A model generated the notes under the pieces. That model was given only the letters and a program-made list of their open reading frames with translations, was not told the DNA's origin and searched no databases. Positions 1 through 8,304 of a DNA stretch of 64,000 bases are shown here, one piece after another. The stretch's first letter is position 1. Each line of letters starts with the position of its first letter. The DNA lies in assembly GCF_900880625.1 (NCBI RefSeq), contig NZ_CAAHFB010000001.1:1922001-1986000 (forward strand), in the 5' to 3' direction. A program made the translations under genes and the position numbers. This DNA comes from Halorhabdus rudnickae. GTDB lineage: Archaea > Halobacteriota > Halobacteria > Halobacteriales > Haloarculaceae.

Positions 1-1107
1 CCACCACTGTCCCGTCTCCGTGATCGTGTGTTCCGGATAGAGCGTTCTGAGTGCGTCGCTGGACAGTTCCTCGAACGATGGACTCACGAAGTCGGCCAGC
101 TCCGGTTCGATGACGGTTTCGAACGCCTCCTCGCCGAGTTCGTCGTATTGCGTTCCAGTCCCGTAGACGAAGTGAAACCAGAAGCGAAAGAAGGGATCAC
201 GGAGACGGTAGCGGCTCCGTTTGCTCCGTTCTTTCCGTTCGGTAATCGGGACGTGTTGATCGATTAAGCGCAATCTCGAAAGCCGGTCGAGATATTTCGA
301 GAGTTGATTGTAGTCGATCCCGGTCGCCCCGGCAATCTCGTTACGGGTCGTCTTCCCGCCGGCGATCGCTTCCAGGATCGAGAAATACCGCGTCGGTTCC
401 CGTAACTCCATCCGAAGCACGTAATCGGGTTCGTCGTGCAACGTCCCGTGCCGGGAGAGGATCGTTCTGTAGACGTTTTCACCAAGCGACGCCTCGGGCG
501 AGACTTCTTCAAGATAATATGGGGTGCCGCCGAAAATGCCCCACGTGCAGATCTGTTCGTCGGCTGTGGAGGCGTCATCGAGGAACGCCATCGCAGCCCC
601 GAATGGGAGCTGTCGAATGTCGAGCTTCACCGACGATCGGCCATAGAGCGGGCTATTCCCAAGGAGTGCTGCCTCTTCCATCATACTGATCGAGGATCCG
701 ACGAGGACGAAGGTCGCCGCCGAATCGTCGAGTTCGTGGTCGAACATCGCCTGCAGTACCGACGGAAGACTCTCGTCTTGCTCGATAAGGTATGGGAACT
801 CGTCGAGGACGACGATGGCGTCTTCTTCGGCCAGATACCCCAGGATCTGCTCCCAATCTTCACGAATCCGTCGTACTCCCGGAAACGACGTTGCAGCCGC
901 GTCGATGAACTGCTCCAGCTGTAACGCAGTCGTCTTCTGTTTCGCCTGGTAGACGACAGTGTCGTCGTACGCCTCGAGCGATCGTTTCACGAGGGCCGTT
1001 TTTCCGAGCCGGCGCCGACCATACAATATTGCGAGTTCGGCCTCGTCCGATTCATAGAGACTCTCGAGGCGCCCCAGCTCCGCCGTCCGGTTCACGAACC
1101 CCGCCAT
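1..1107 (-). CDS. Archaeal AAA-type ATPase with C-terminal winged-helix/DUF234-like region (3' end cut by window edge)
   Basis: An open frame of 369 sense codons runs from ATG at 1107 off the left edge. It begins MAGFVNRTAELGRLESLY, typical of the archaeal ATPase family. Walker A is GRRRLGKTAL at residues 30-39 and Walker B is AIVVLDEFPYL near 97-107. Further on, KTTRNEIAGATGIDYNQLSK looks like a winged helix-turn-helix, followed by an RYRLRDPFFRFWFHFVY segment typical of the DUF234 C-terminal region. Family members are P-loop ATPases of poorly known function, often in mobile or horizontally acquired DNA. Codon use is AT-richer than in neighbouring genes. A dense palindrome cluster lies 50-90 bp upstream and may be its operator. 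Confidence 0.85.
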   Translation of the reverse strand, partial: MAGFVNRTAELGRLESLYESDEAELAILYGRRRLGKTALVKRSLEAYDDTVVYQAKQKTTALQLEQFIDAAATSFPGVRRIREDWEQILGYLAEEDAIVVLDEFPYLIEQDESLPSVLQAMFDHELDDSAATFVLVGSSISMMEEAALLGNSPLYGRSSVKLDIRQLPFGAAMAFLDDASTADEQICTWGIFGGTPYYLEEVSPEASLGENVYRTILSRHGTLHDEPDYVLRMELREPTRYFSILEAIAGGKTTRNEIAGATGIDYNQLSKYLDRLSRLRLIDQHVPITERKERSKRSRYRLRDPFFRFWFHFVYGTGTQYDELGEEAFETVIEPELADFVSPSFEELSSDALRTLYPEHTITETGQWW

Positions 1108-1149
1108 ACCTCTCCTAGGGTAGTGCCTACAATAATACTTCCTATAATC

Positions 1150-1197
1150 GTACTCTAAAGTATGATACTTTGGAGTATGATACTCTAGAGTATCATA
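1150..1197. promoter_or_regulatory. Cluster of overlapping palindromes between divergent genes
   Basis: Three perfect inverted repeats are packed into under 50 bp: AAAGTATGATACTTT (1157-1171), GAGTATGATACTC (1173-1185) and ATACTCTAGAGTAT (1180-1193). All share the half-site AGTAT/ATACT. More half-sites (AATACTT near 1134, TACTCT at 1151) lie on the ATPase side. The cluster sits between the start codons of the ATPase (1107, minus) and the methyltransferase (1298, plus). This is the layout of a repressor operator array. The regulator is not identified; the wHTH of the ATPase itself is one candidate. Confidence 0.6.
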
Positions 1198-1297
1198 ATC
1201 GAATCGACGATCGCCAACGTCCGGAGAGACGGACACGGTCGAGAGAATCGGTTCGTCGGCCTTTTCTCCTCGACTCTTCTATCGCGCAGTAACGCAC

Positions 1298-1915
1298 ATG
1301 GACCCGGAAGACAACCGCCGGATCTGGGCCGGGCGCTCGGGGGCCTACTCGCCCGAGTACTACGCCCACATCGGCCACAACGAGGTCAGCGAGACGCTCG
1401 CAAGCGTCCTCGAGTACTACGCGAACGAGGACGCGAGCATCCTCGAACTCGGGTGTGGCTCGGGCCGCCACCTCGCGCATCTTCTGGACGCCGGCTACAC
1501 CGACCTCGCCGGAATCGACATCAACGACGACTCCTTCGAGGTGATGGCCGATGAGTACCCGCGACTCGCCGAGGAGGGGACATTTCTGAGTGGCGCAATC
1601 GAGGACCTCCTCCCGGAGTATCCCGAGAACGCCTACGACGTCGTCTACTCGGTCGAGACCCTCCAGCACGTCCACCCCGACGACGCGTGGGTGTTCGAGG
1701 AACTGACGCGGATCACCGGCGACCTGTTGATCACGGCCGAAAACGAGGGTAACCGGCCCAACCGGGGGCCGGACGCCGACGACGTCAGCTACGTCGACGA
1801 CGAGTTCCCGCTCTTTCATCGCGACTGGAAAGCCGTCTTTACGGACCTGGGGCTGGCCCAGCTGCTCGTCGAGCGGACCAAGCGCGACACGATACGAGTC
1901 TTCCGGGTTCCCTGA
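1298..1915 (+). CDS. Class I SAM-dependent methyltransferase
   Basis: 205 residues. The SAM-binding motif I ILELGCGSGRHLAHL lies at about residues 47-61 and is followed by an acidic residue-ended strand (LAGIDINDDSF). YDVVYSVETLQHVHPDD fits motif IV/post-motif of the methyltransferase-11 type. The substrate cannot be told from sequence; small molecules or lipids are usual for this fold. It is transcribed alone, divergent from the ATPase and convergent with the cupin gene. Confidence 0.8.
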   Translation: MDPEDNRRIWAGRSGAYSPEYYAHIGHNEVSETLASVLEYYANEDASILELGCGSGRHLAHLLDAGYTDLAGIDINDDSFEVMADEYPRLAEEGTFLSGAIEDLLPEYPENAYDVVYSVETLQHVHPDDAWVFEELTRITGDLLITAENEGNRPNRGPDADDVSYVDDEFPLFHRDWKAVFTDLGLAQLLVERTKRDTIRVFRVP

Positions 1916-1938
1916 CGCCGTCTCGTGGTGGCTGGTAC

Positions 1939-2271
1939 CTATCGAACCATTGTCAATAGCATCTTAAATCGCTCTGTTGCGGCGACTGCATGGGGTGTGT
2001 CGGCGGGGAAGACGATCGATTCGCCCGCCTCCAGTTCGTGGTCTGTCCCGTCGATCGTAACGCGGGCGGTCCCGTCGAGTACCTGCAGGAGTGCCTCATG
2101 GGGGGCGGTGTGCTCGCTGATGGTCTGGCCCTCATCGCAGGCGAAGAGCGTCAACGTCGCACTCTCTCGATCGACCAGCGTCCGAGAGACGATCGCCCCG
2201 TCCTGATAGTCGAGGAGAGTTTCGAGTTCGAGTGCCGATCCGGCGAGGTCCGCGAGTTGATCGTCGGCCAT
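1939..2271 (-). CDS. Small cupin-domain protein
   Basis: About 110 residues forming one cupin barrel. Motif 1 reads SEHTAPHEALLQVLDG and motif 2 PADTPHAV, each supplying His residues for a metal site. I take the start at MADDQLADL (2271); an in-frame ATG seven codons upstream (2292) is possible. Members of this single-cupin group are often annotated as stress or quercetinase-like proteins without proven substrate. It is monocistronic. Confidence 0.75.
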   Translation of the reverse strand: MADDQLADLAGSALELETLLDYQDGAIVSRTLVDRESATLTLFACDEGQTISEHTAPHEALLQVLDGTARVTIDGTDHELEAGESIVFPADTPHAVAATERFKMLLTMVR

Positions 2272-2396
2272 AGATGTGGGGACTGTCGCCACCCGTTTGG
2301 GTCTGTTGCCGAACGTCGGGCCGCCGAAGCCGGGACGTGGACGGCAACCATGATCGCGATACCGATATCAGGCTAGAAAGGGGCCGAACGGGCAGA

Positions 2397-3755
2397 TTAC
2401 TCCCGATCGCCCGCGCCGAGCGCGCTCTCGCCGACTTTCTCCGAACCTTCGATTCGCTCTTGGCCGTCCATGTACGGGACGAGCGCGTCGGGCACGGTCA
2501 CGGTGCCGTCGTCGTTCTGGTAGTATTCCAGGATTGCCACCAGCACGCGCGGCAGCGCCAGTCCCGAGGCATTCAGCGTGTGGAGAAACTCCGCGGATTC
2601 GTGACGTTCGGGCCGGTAGCGGATCCCGGCCCGCCGGGCCTGGAAGGCCTCGAAATTCGAGGCCGAGGAGACTTCGAGCCAGCGCCCGCCTGCTTCGGGA
2701 CCGTCGTCCATGTCATCGCCTGGAGCCCAGACCTCGATATCGTAGGTTTTCGCCGACGCGAAGGTCAGATCGCCGGTACAAAGTTCGAGCACGCGATAGG
2801 GCAGGTCCAGCTGTCGGAGGACTGCCTCGGCCTCATCGAGCAGTGCCTCCAGGCGGTCGTCACTGTCCTCGGGTTCGACGAAGTTGACGAGTTCGACCTT
2901 GTTGAACTGGTGGACGCGGACCATCCCGCGAGTTTCGGTGCCGTGTTCGCCGGCCTCCTGACGGAAGTTCGGCGTGTATGCCTGGTGTTTCAACGGGAGA
3001 TCGTCGGCGAGCAGTATCTCGTCGCGGTACATGTTCGTTACCGGCACCTCGGCAGTCGGACACAGCCAGAGATCTTCCTCTTCGAGTTTGTAGGCGTCGT
3101 CAGCAAATTTTGGGAGCTGGCCCGTTCCGGTCATCGACTCGCTGGAGACCGGGATTGGCGGAACCACCTCGTCGTAGCCTTGCTCACGATGGATATCCCG
3201 CATGAACTGGATGAGGGCGTGTTCCAGCTGGGCGGCGTCACCTTTGAGGAAGTAAAACCCCCCGCCCGAGACTTTCGCGCCGCGTTCGAAATCCAAGATG
3301 TCGAGTTCCTCACCGAGGTCGTAGTGGGGGATCACCTCGTCGGGCAGGTCCCGGAGTTCGTCGAATCCCCAGCGCCTGGTTTCCACGTTGTCACTTTCGT
3401 CCTCGCCCTCCGGAACGCCATCCTGAGGAATGTTCGGGAGTTCCAGTAGTCGCTTCTCCAGTTGGTCTTCGAGTTCGTCGGCCCGCTGTTCAACCTCTTG
3501 GAGTTCGGTCTTCAGTTCCTGAGAGCGCTCGATGGCCTCCTGGGCGGCCGCCTCGTCGCCAGCCTGTTTCAACTCGCCGATCTTCGAGGAGACTTCATTG
3601 CGCTCGTGTCGCAGGTCGTCACCGCGGGCCTTCAGCTCGCGCCATTCCTCGTCGATTTCCAGGATTGCGTCGAGGTCGACGTCCTCAACGCCGCGAGCCT
3701 CGAGGGTCTCTCGAACCTCCGCAGGATGCTCGCGGACGTACTGGCGTGGTAACAT
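2397..3755 (-). CDS. serS: Seryl-tRNA synthetase
   Basis: Charges tRNA-Ser with serine. The start is set at MLPRQYVREHP (3755), matching the usual SerRS N-terminus; an in-frame ATG nine codons upstream looks too early. Residues about 28-105 form the acidic, charged antiparallel coiled-coil tRNA arm. The class II core follows, with motif 2 (FRQEAGEHGTETRGM) and motif 3 (ASGLALPRVLVAILEYYQ). At 452 residues it is full length and of the common bacterial-like type, not the methanogen type. A tandem pair of the 46-bp repeat lies 100-265 bp upstream on the same strand. Confidence 0.96.
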   Translation of the reverse strand: MLPRQYVREHPAEVRETLEARGVEDVDLDAILEIDEEWRELKARGDDLRHERNEVSSKIGELKQAGDEAAAQEAIERSQELKTELQEVEQRADELEDQLEKRLLELPNIPQDGVPEGEDESDNVETRRWGFDELRDLPDEVIPHYDLGEELDILDFERGAKVSGGGFYFLKGDAAQLEHALIQFMRDIHREQGYDEVVPPIPVSSESMTGTGQLPKFADDAYKLEEEDLWLCPTAEVPVTNMYRDEILLADDLPLKHQAYTPNFRQEAGEHGTETRGMVRVHQFNKVELVNFVEPEDSDDRLEALLDEAEAVLRQLDLPYRVLELCTGDLTFASAKTYDIEVWAPGDDMDDGPEAGGRWLEVSSASNFEAFQARRAGIRYRPERHESAEFLHTLNASGLALPRVLVAILEYYQNDDGTVTVPDALVPYMDGQERIEGSEKVGESALGAGDRE

Positions 3756-3855
3756 GGAAACGGCTTCTCGGTGGCGTCTCAAAACCGTATCGCTCTGGTG
3801 GCCGGATTGCCATCAGCCCACAGTCCCGACGGTAGGCAACGGAAAAACTGTCGCC

Positions 3856-3901
3856 AGAAACCCCGTCTATATCTCTACCTTGTAACGGGAAGCACTTAAA
3901 G
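3856..3901 (-). repeat. 46-bp intergenic repeat, copy 1
   Basis: Read on the minus strand it begins CTTTAAGTGCTTC and ends GATATAGACGGGGTTTCT. It differs from copies 2 and 4 at four positions in the middle. It lies exactly 120 bp from copy 2 in the same orientation; the bases between the two copies are unrelated to those between copies 3 and 4. Confidence 0.85.
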
Positions 3902-3975
3902 AACGCTTGCAACCTCAACCGACCACTCCATCCTCTCTCGGAATAGAACACACGTTGACGACTAGAACTGCCCGG

Positions 3976-4021
3976 AGAAACCCCGTCTATATCTTCACCT
4001 TGTAACCAGAAGCACTTAAAG
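3976..4021 (-). repeat. 46-bp intergenic repeat, copy 2
   Basis: Identical over all 46 bases to copy 4 on the opposite strand at 6349-6394. It starts 19 bp after the stop codon of the MBL-fold hydrolase gene and reads in the same direction as that gene. It contains TTTAAG, which resembles a haloarchaeal TATA box. One frame through it gives FKCFWLQGEDIDGVS, which could make gene callers extend an ORF across it. Confidence 0.88.
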
Positions 4022-4040
4022 GACGAATTGTGCAGAAAAT

Positions 4041-4646
4041 TCAGTCGTACTTTGGCTCGCGTTTCTCGGCCCGTTCGAGTGCCGTTTCGACCACGTCGCG
4101 GACGTCGCCGTGAAAGACGCCGCCGTGGCCGCTGTACATGTGCTCGACGCCACGGGGCATCCGATCGAGCAACTCGCGGATCGACTCGATGAGGCGCTCG
4201 CGCGACTGGCCGGGGTTGTCCGTCCGGCCGAAACTGCCGTACTCGAAAGCGCCGTCGTCGTGGACCACCACGTCGCCCGAAAAGAGGGTGGTCTCGCTGA
4301 CCAGCGAGACGTGGTCGTCGGCGTGGCCCGGCGTGTGGACGACCTCGAAGGTCTCGTCGCCGATTTCGACGGTGTCGCCATCGTCGAGAGGATCCGTTCG
4401 CCGAGGGTGCTCGGCGTAGGCGTAGCAGTCGGCGTCGAACGCGTCGAGGACGGACACGAGTTCGGCGACGTGGTCGCCGTGCTGATGGGTCACGACAACG
4501 GCGTCGAGTTCGTCGGTGTGCTCGCGGATCGCGTCGACGACGCCGTCCCACGCGCCGGCATCGACGAGCGTCGGGCGTTCGCCGGTCGCCAGATAGACGT
4601 TGGCGGTGAACGTCTCCGCGTCGCTCGTGACGTTGTGTACGTCCAT
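4041..4646 (-). CDS. MBL-fold metallo-hydrolase
   Basis: 201 residues from ATG at 4646 (MDVHNVTSDAETFTANVYL). The zinc-binding motif HQHGDH occupies residues 54-59; a further ligand His is in HTPGHADDHV and an Asp in FSGDVVV. A final His follows in MYSGHGGVFHG. This is the glyoxalase II/beta-lactamase-like fold; the substrate is unknown, with hydroxyacylglutathione-type thioesters as one possibility. It is divergent from the small MGFGSYDESEQ gene, and its stop codon is followed after 19 bp by the 46-bp repeat pair. Confidence 0.85.
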   Translation of the reverse strand: MDVHNVTSDAETFTANVYLATGERPTLVDAGAWDGVVDAIREHTDELDAVVVTHQHGDHVAELVSVLDAFDADCYAYAEHPRRTDPLDDGDTVEIGDETFEVVHTPGHADDHVSLVSETTLFSGDVVVHDDGAFEYGSFGRTDNPGQSRERLIESIRELLDRMPRGVEHMYSGHGGVFHGDVRDVVETALERAEKREPKYD

Positions 4647-4774
4647 ATGTGTAGGTTGGGGCGAGTGACCTGTTGAGTCTGGCGGTAGATCCGTTAGCAC
4701 GCGGGTTAGAAGAATACCATACCGTACAGAGGGGCGTGTGATTTTTCACCACGACAGTCATACGTACACATGAC

Positions 4775-4954
4775 ATGGGGTTCGGGAGTTACGACGAATC
4801 CGAACAGGACGCGCAGGACCTCGACGCTGATTTTGACGATGATGACGGGGTAAATACCGCCGAAAACACACACGATGGCAACGTCGAGTTCGAGTTCACC
4901 GCCTCGAACGACGAACTGCTCGATAAGTTATCCGACATCAAGGAGAATACCTGA
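4775..4954 (+). CDS. Short acidic haloarchaeal protein (MGFGSYDESEQ family, DUF5786-like)
   Basis: A 59-residue reading frame from ATG 4775 to TGA 4954 begins MGFGSYDESEQDAQDLDADF, the hallmark start of a short conserved haloarchaeal family. It ends SNDELLDKLSDIKENT. Nearly a third of residues are Asp or Glu. Function is unknown. It is easy to miss because of its length and because a longer antisense frame covers it. An AT-rich stretch (GTGATTTTTCACC) lies just upstream. Confidence 0.85.
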   Translation: MGFGSYDESEQDAQDLDADFDDDDGVNTAENTHDGNVEFEFTASNDELLDKLSDIKENT

Positions 4955-5029
4955 CGTGACTGGCGTGGCCGTCGCGCGAGCGGGCCGTTCGTCCGGGATG
5001 GTTCCCGCCTTTGTCTGGCAGCTATCGTC

Positions 5030-5590
5030 ATGAAAGCGGGCGTTCGAGCCCTAGGTATCGCCGAATCGTTCGTCGCCCAGCGCTCGACGCTAGCCGGCGC
5101 AGTCGTCCGCGCCAACCGTGTCGTCGACGGCTTCGTTTTCGGGACCTGCACTGTCGGGGGGAGCGACGCGACCGACGCGATCGTCGACATGGTCGAGCGC
5201 CTCGACCGCGAAGACGTCCGCTACTTGCTCGTCGCCGGGATCGCCCCCGCATGGTTCAACGTCGTCGACCTCCGGGCGATCCACGCGGCGACCGGGTTCC
5301 CGGTGCTCTCGGTCACCTTCGAGGAGAGCGACGGGCTAGAGCCGGCGCTTCGCGAGGAGTTCTCCGGCGAGGCGCTCGACCGTCGCCTATCGACCTACCA
5401 GACCCAGCCCGACCGCGAACCGGTGGCCGTCAACGGCGAGACGATCTACGTCCGCCAGGTCGGCCTGGACGGGGCCAAAGCACGCGAAGTTGTCCGGGGG
5501 TTCACGCCCGAGGGCGGGCGACCCGAGCCGCTCCGGGTGGCGCGACTGGCGGCCCGCGCCGCGGACGGCGCGTTCGGCTCGAAGCGATAG
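5030..5590 (+). CDS. DUF99 (UPF0215) family protein
   Basis: 186 residues beginning MKAGVRALGIAESF. The pattern GVRALGIAESF, VVDGFVFGTCTVGG and YLLVAGIAPAWFNVVDL matches the archaeal DUF99 family, which has an RNase H/endonuclease V-like fold. Biochemical function is not established. It lies 35 bp upstream of the uracil-DNA glycosylase, so a shared transcript and a nucleic-acid role are plausible, but that is inference. Confidence 0.8.
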   Translation: MKAGVRALGIAESFVAQRSTLAGAVVRANRVVDGFVFGTCTVGGSDATDAIVDMVERLDREDVRYLLVAGIAPAWFNVVDLRAIHAATGFPVLSVTFEESDGLEPALREEFSGEALDRRLSTYQTQPDREPVAVNGETIYVRQVGLDGAKAREVVRGFTPEGGRPEPLRVARLAARAADGAFGSKR

Positions 5591-5625
5591 CGGGGCTTTT
5601 GGCGACCCGGGTCCCACGCCCGCCC

Positions 5626-6210
5626 ATGGACCACATGGACGACCTCACGGTGACGGGGTGTGAACGCTGCCCGGAACTCGTCACCTCGCGGTCGCGGATC
5701 GTCGACGGCGTCGGACCAGCCGACGCAGACGTACTGTTCGTCGGCGAGGCACCTGGCGAGCATGAAGACGACGACGGCGAACCCTTCGTTGGCCGGAGCG
5801 GGACGGTCCTCGACGACGCACTCAGGGACGCTGGACTGGCCCGCGCGGACGTTCGCATCACCAACTGCGTCCGGTGTCGCCCACCCGAGAACCGCGATCC
5901 TCGGAGCGAAGAACTGGCGAATTGCCGGGGCTATCTCGAACGGGAGATCGAACTCGTCGATCCCACGGTGATCGTCACGCTCGGGAAGGTTCCGGGCGAG
6001 CACCTCCTCGGTCGGGACGTGGCCGTCACGAGCGAGGCCGGTTCGATCGAAACGGTCGCGATCGGAGACGCGCACCGACGCGTGCTCGTTTGTGTCCATC
6101 CAGCAGCGACGCTGTACGACCGGAGCCAGCAGGAAACCTTCGAGGAGACGATCCGGCAAGCCGCTGATCTGGCTGGCGGCGGCGGACAGGCCGAATTGGG
6201 GGACTTCTGA
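5626..6210 (+). CDS. Family 4 uracil-DNA glycosylase (4Fe-4S)
   Basis: Removes uracil from DNA in base-excision repair. I choose ATG 5626 (MDHMDDLTVTGCERCPEL), giving 194 residues. The four cluster cysteines are C12, C15, C84 and C100, with the C-X2-C and C-X15-C spacing of the family. Motif A is GEAPGEHEDDDGEPFVGRSG (residues 40-59) and the second active-site motif is VHPAA near 157-161. A frame open further upstream belongs to overlap with the DUF99 gene. The gene is followed 19 bp later by copies 3 and 4 of the 46-bp repeat. Confidence 0.92.
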   Translation: MDHMDDLTVTGCERCPELVTSRSRIVDGVGPADADVLFVGEAPGEHEDDDGEPFVGRSGTVLDDALRDAGLARADVRITNCVRCRPPENRDPRSEELANCRGYLEREIELVDPTVIVTLGKVPGEHLLGRDVAVTSEAGSIETVAIGDAHRRVLVCVHPAATLYDRSQQETFEETIRQAADLAGGGGQAELGDF

Positions 6211-6229
6211 GTTCGCCCTGGCCGAATCT

Positions 6230-6275
6230 CTTTAAGTGCTTCTGGTCACAAGGTAAAGATATAGACGGAGTTTCT
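6230..6275 (+). repeat. 46-bp intergenic repeat, copy 3
   Basis: Begins CTTTAAGTGCTTCTGG and ends ATATAGACGGAGTTTCT. It differs from copy 4 at three positions. It starts 19 bp after the stop codon of the uracil-DNA glycosylase gene, the same distance as copy 2 from the MBL hydrolase gene. Confidence 0.87.
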
Positions 6276-6348
6276 CCCGGTGATTTTCGCTTCGAGACAT
6301 GCTGTCGAGAGTGCCTTATCGACGACTTGACTCAGCTCCTCGGTTTTC

Positions 6349-6394
6349 TTTAAGTGCTTCTGGTTACAAGGTGAAGATATAGACGGGGTTTCTG
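6349..6394 (+). repeat. 46-bp intergenic repeat, copy 4
   Basis: Identical to copy 2 in inverted orientation, 2.3 kb away. It begins 119 bp after copy 3. It lies 82 bp before the start of the RNA polymerase epsilon gene, so its TTTAAG could serve as a promoter element for that gene. Confidence 0.87.
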
Positions 6395-6475
6395 CGAGGG
6401 AAGTCAACGTTCGATAGACGCGAATGCGTCCGGACCCAGTGGATTCAACTGTCCGTAGCGAGGAGTCACGTAGTG

Positions 6476-7210
6476 ATGGACAGCGAGGGCGAGAACGGCG
6501 CGAGTCGGTCCCAGGAGCCGGCCGACCGGGAGCGCCAAGAGTGGCGCGAGCAGCGCGAAGTTTCGACCCGGCCAGGAGATGGAACGCTCTCGCGAGCCGA
6601 GGCGAACCGAGACGCGACGATCAGGCAGTGGGACGTGGTAACCCCCAGTGCGACGATTATCGGTCGCCCCGATCGCCCTGACGCCGACGTCGACGAATCG
6701 CTCCGGCGGCTCCACGACGAGCAACACCCTGCCATGGCCGGCCACGCCGAGCGGATGCACCGCCTGGACAAGGCACGGATCACGCACGCGCTGTGTAACG
6801 CCCTCGATCTGACGCCCTGGGAGCGCGACCGCATCCTGGGAATCATGACCGAGCTCGATTTGACGGCATTCGGGAGCCAGCGAGGGATTCCGACGGTCGC
6901 ACTGGTCGTCATCCGCCACGTCGTCGACGCCGAGCGTCGGCGACAGCTCGGTCTCGAGGACGCCGAGCGGATCGCCGAGTTGACGCCAGACGAGATGGCC
7001 TCACTGTACGAGCTGTTCACCTCGATCACCGACGAGTCGGCCTACCAGAATCTGATCGAAGCCCACGGCCTCGATCAGACGAGTGTCAACCGCCTAGAGC
7101 GGGTACTCGAAGAACAACTCGACGAACAGGAGCTGGCCGACGCCGTCTTCGGTCGGTCACCCCATCGCGATCCGAACCTGGATTCGGTCGCCCGATCCGC
7201 GTCAGAGTGA
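6476..7210 (+). CDS. Haloarchaeal DNA-directed RNA polymerase subunit epsilon family protein
   Basis: About 244 residues; ATG at 6476 is preceded directly by an in-frame GTG. The conserved block ATIRQWDVVTPSATIIG and the core LDKARITHALCNALDLTPWE followed by VALVVIRHVVD match proteins annotated as the halobacterial RNA polymerase epsilon subunit. The central helical part resembles a cyclin-like repeat of the type in TFB, which is my inference. The N-terminal 30 residues are charged and probably disordered. Direct evidence for association with the polymerase is limited in the family. Confidence 0.75.
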   Translation: MDSEGENGASRSQEPADRERQEWREQREVSTRPGDGTLSRAEANRDATIRQWDVVTPSATIIGRPDRPDADVDESLRRLHDEQHPAMAGHAERMHRLDKARITHALCNALDLTPWERDRILGIMTELDLTAFGSQRGIPTVALVVIRHVVDAERRRQLGLEDAERIAELTPDEMASLYELFTSITDESAYQNLIEAHGLDQTSVNRLERVLEEQLDEQELADAVFGRSPHRDPNLDSVARSASE

Positions 7211-7294
7211 TCGCCGAGGCGGGCGAATCAAGGGACGATCGGCAACCGTTGAGCGAACGGAAAGGGCCAAGGCCGGGCCGATCGAACAGCGGGT

Positions 7295-7942
7295 ATGACC
7301 GAGCGCCAGACGACCGCCGAGGTGGTCGTCCTCGATTACGGACTGGGCAATCTCCGGAGTGTCACGCGCGGCCTCGAACGCGCGGACGCCCACGTCCAGA
7401 TATCGGACGATCCTGCTGATCTCGACGCCGCCGACGGGATCGTCCTGCCAGGAGTGGGCGCGTTCAGCGAGGGAATGGATAACGCCGGTCCGTTCCGCGA
7501 TATCCTCCTCGATGCCGCCACCGAGGGCAAACCGCTACTAGGCATCTGTCTCGGCATGCAGATGCTATTGACCGACAGTCAAGAGGCCGAACACGCTGGG
7601 GAGGGCGACGTGAAGGGACTGGACCTGATCCCCGGGACGAACGTGCGCTTCGGTGGCGACCGGAAAGTCCCGCATATGGGCTGGAACGAACTCTCAGTCG
7701 GGCGCGACCACCCGCTGTTGGCGGGCGTCGACGGTGAACACGCCTATTTCGTCCACTCGTATTACGCCCAACCGGACGACCGAGACGCTGCCGTCGCCAC
7801 GACCGACTACGGCGAGCGCTTCGCCAGCGTCGTCGCCAACGAGGCGGGCAACGTCATGGGAACGCAGTTCCACCCCGAAAAGTCAGGGGAGACTGGCCTT
7901 CGCATCCTTCGGAACTTCGTCGAGTACTGTGGGGATCGCTGA
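7295..7942 (+). CDS. hisH: Imidazole glycerol phosphate synthase, glutaminase subunit
   Basis: Glutamine amidotransferase that supplies ammonia to HisF in histidine biosynthesis. 215 residues. The nucleophile C85 lies in GICLGMQML; the triad is completed by H193 and E195 in QFHPEKSG. The start MTERQTTAEVVVLDYGLGNL is typical. Other his genes are not adjacent; hisI lies about 3.2 kb downstream, which agrees with the scattered his genes of haloarchaea. Confidence 0.95.
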   Translation: MTERQTTAEVVVLDYGLGNLRSVTRGLERADAHVQISDDPADLDAADGIVLPGVGAFSEGMDNAGPFRDILLDAATEGKPLLGICLGMQMLLTDSQEAEHAGEGDVKGLDLIPGTNVRFGGDRKVPHMGWNELSVGRDHPLLAGVDGEHAYFVHSYYAQPDDRDAAVATTDYGERFASVVANEAGNVMGTQFHPEKSGETGLRILRNFVEYCGDR

Positions 7943-7963
7943 CCGCCCGGAGTCCAAAAGCCC

Positions 7964-8254
7964 TCACAGCGCCCCGACGACGACCACAGCCGACCAGACC
8001 ATCATCAATCCGCCCAGGACGATACCAACCCAGCCGACCGCTTGCAACACCCGCGTCGATATCTGGTCGAGGTCGATCCGATCAGGATTGTCGACGACAG
8101 CGGCGCCAAATCCGGTCAAGAGGATGCCCACGCCCAGTTCCAACACGACGGTCAGCGTCGGCTGATCGCCGACAGCAAACTGGGAGACACCCACGGCCAG
8201 ATTCCCCAGGCCGAGCACCAACACACCGAGTCCGTACCGTAGCCGGGTATCCAT
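7964..8254 (-). CDS. Small integral membrane protein
   Basis: About 96 residues from MDTRLRYGLGVLVLGLGNLA. Three hydrophobic stretches are visible: one at the N-terminus, one around LTVVLELGVGILLTGFGAAV and one at the C-terminus (VGWVGIVLGGLMMVWSAVV). No recognised domain. In-frame ATG codons at 8278 and 8344 are alternatives, but the later one keeps the N-terminus compact and avoids overlap with the ridA promoter. It is convergent with hisH, 21 bp apart. Confidence 0.6.
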   Translation of the reverse strand: MDTRLRYGLGVLVLGLGNLAVGVSQFAVGDQPTLTVVLELGVGILLTGFGAAVVDNPDRIDLDQISTRVLQAVGWVGIVLGGLMMVWSAVVVVGAL

Positions 8255-8304
8255 ACGGCATTCGAGGTCGGCGACCATGATAAAGTGACAGGCATCGACG
8301 GCGG

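Noticed and set aside
3685-4776. Long minus-strand frame that runs through two 46-bp repeats
   Set aside because: Arg-rich shadow of the MBL hydrolase in another phase; it stays open only because repeats read through as FKCFWLQGEDIDGVS.
3856-6394. The 46-bp repeats as a CRISPR array
   Set aside because: Only two repeats per site, spacers of about 74 bp, no cas genes, and repeats differ within a pair.
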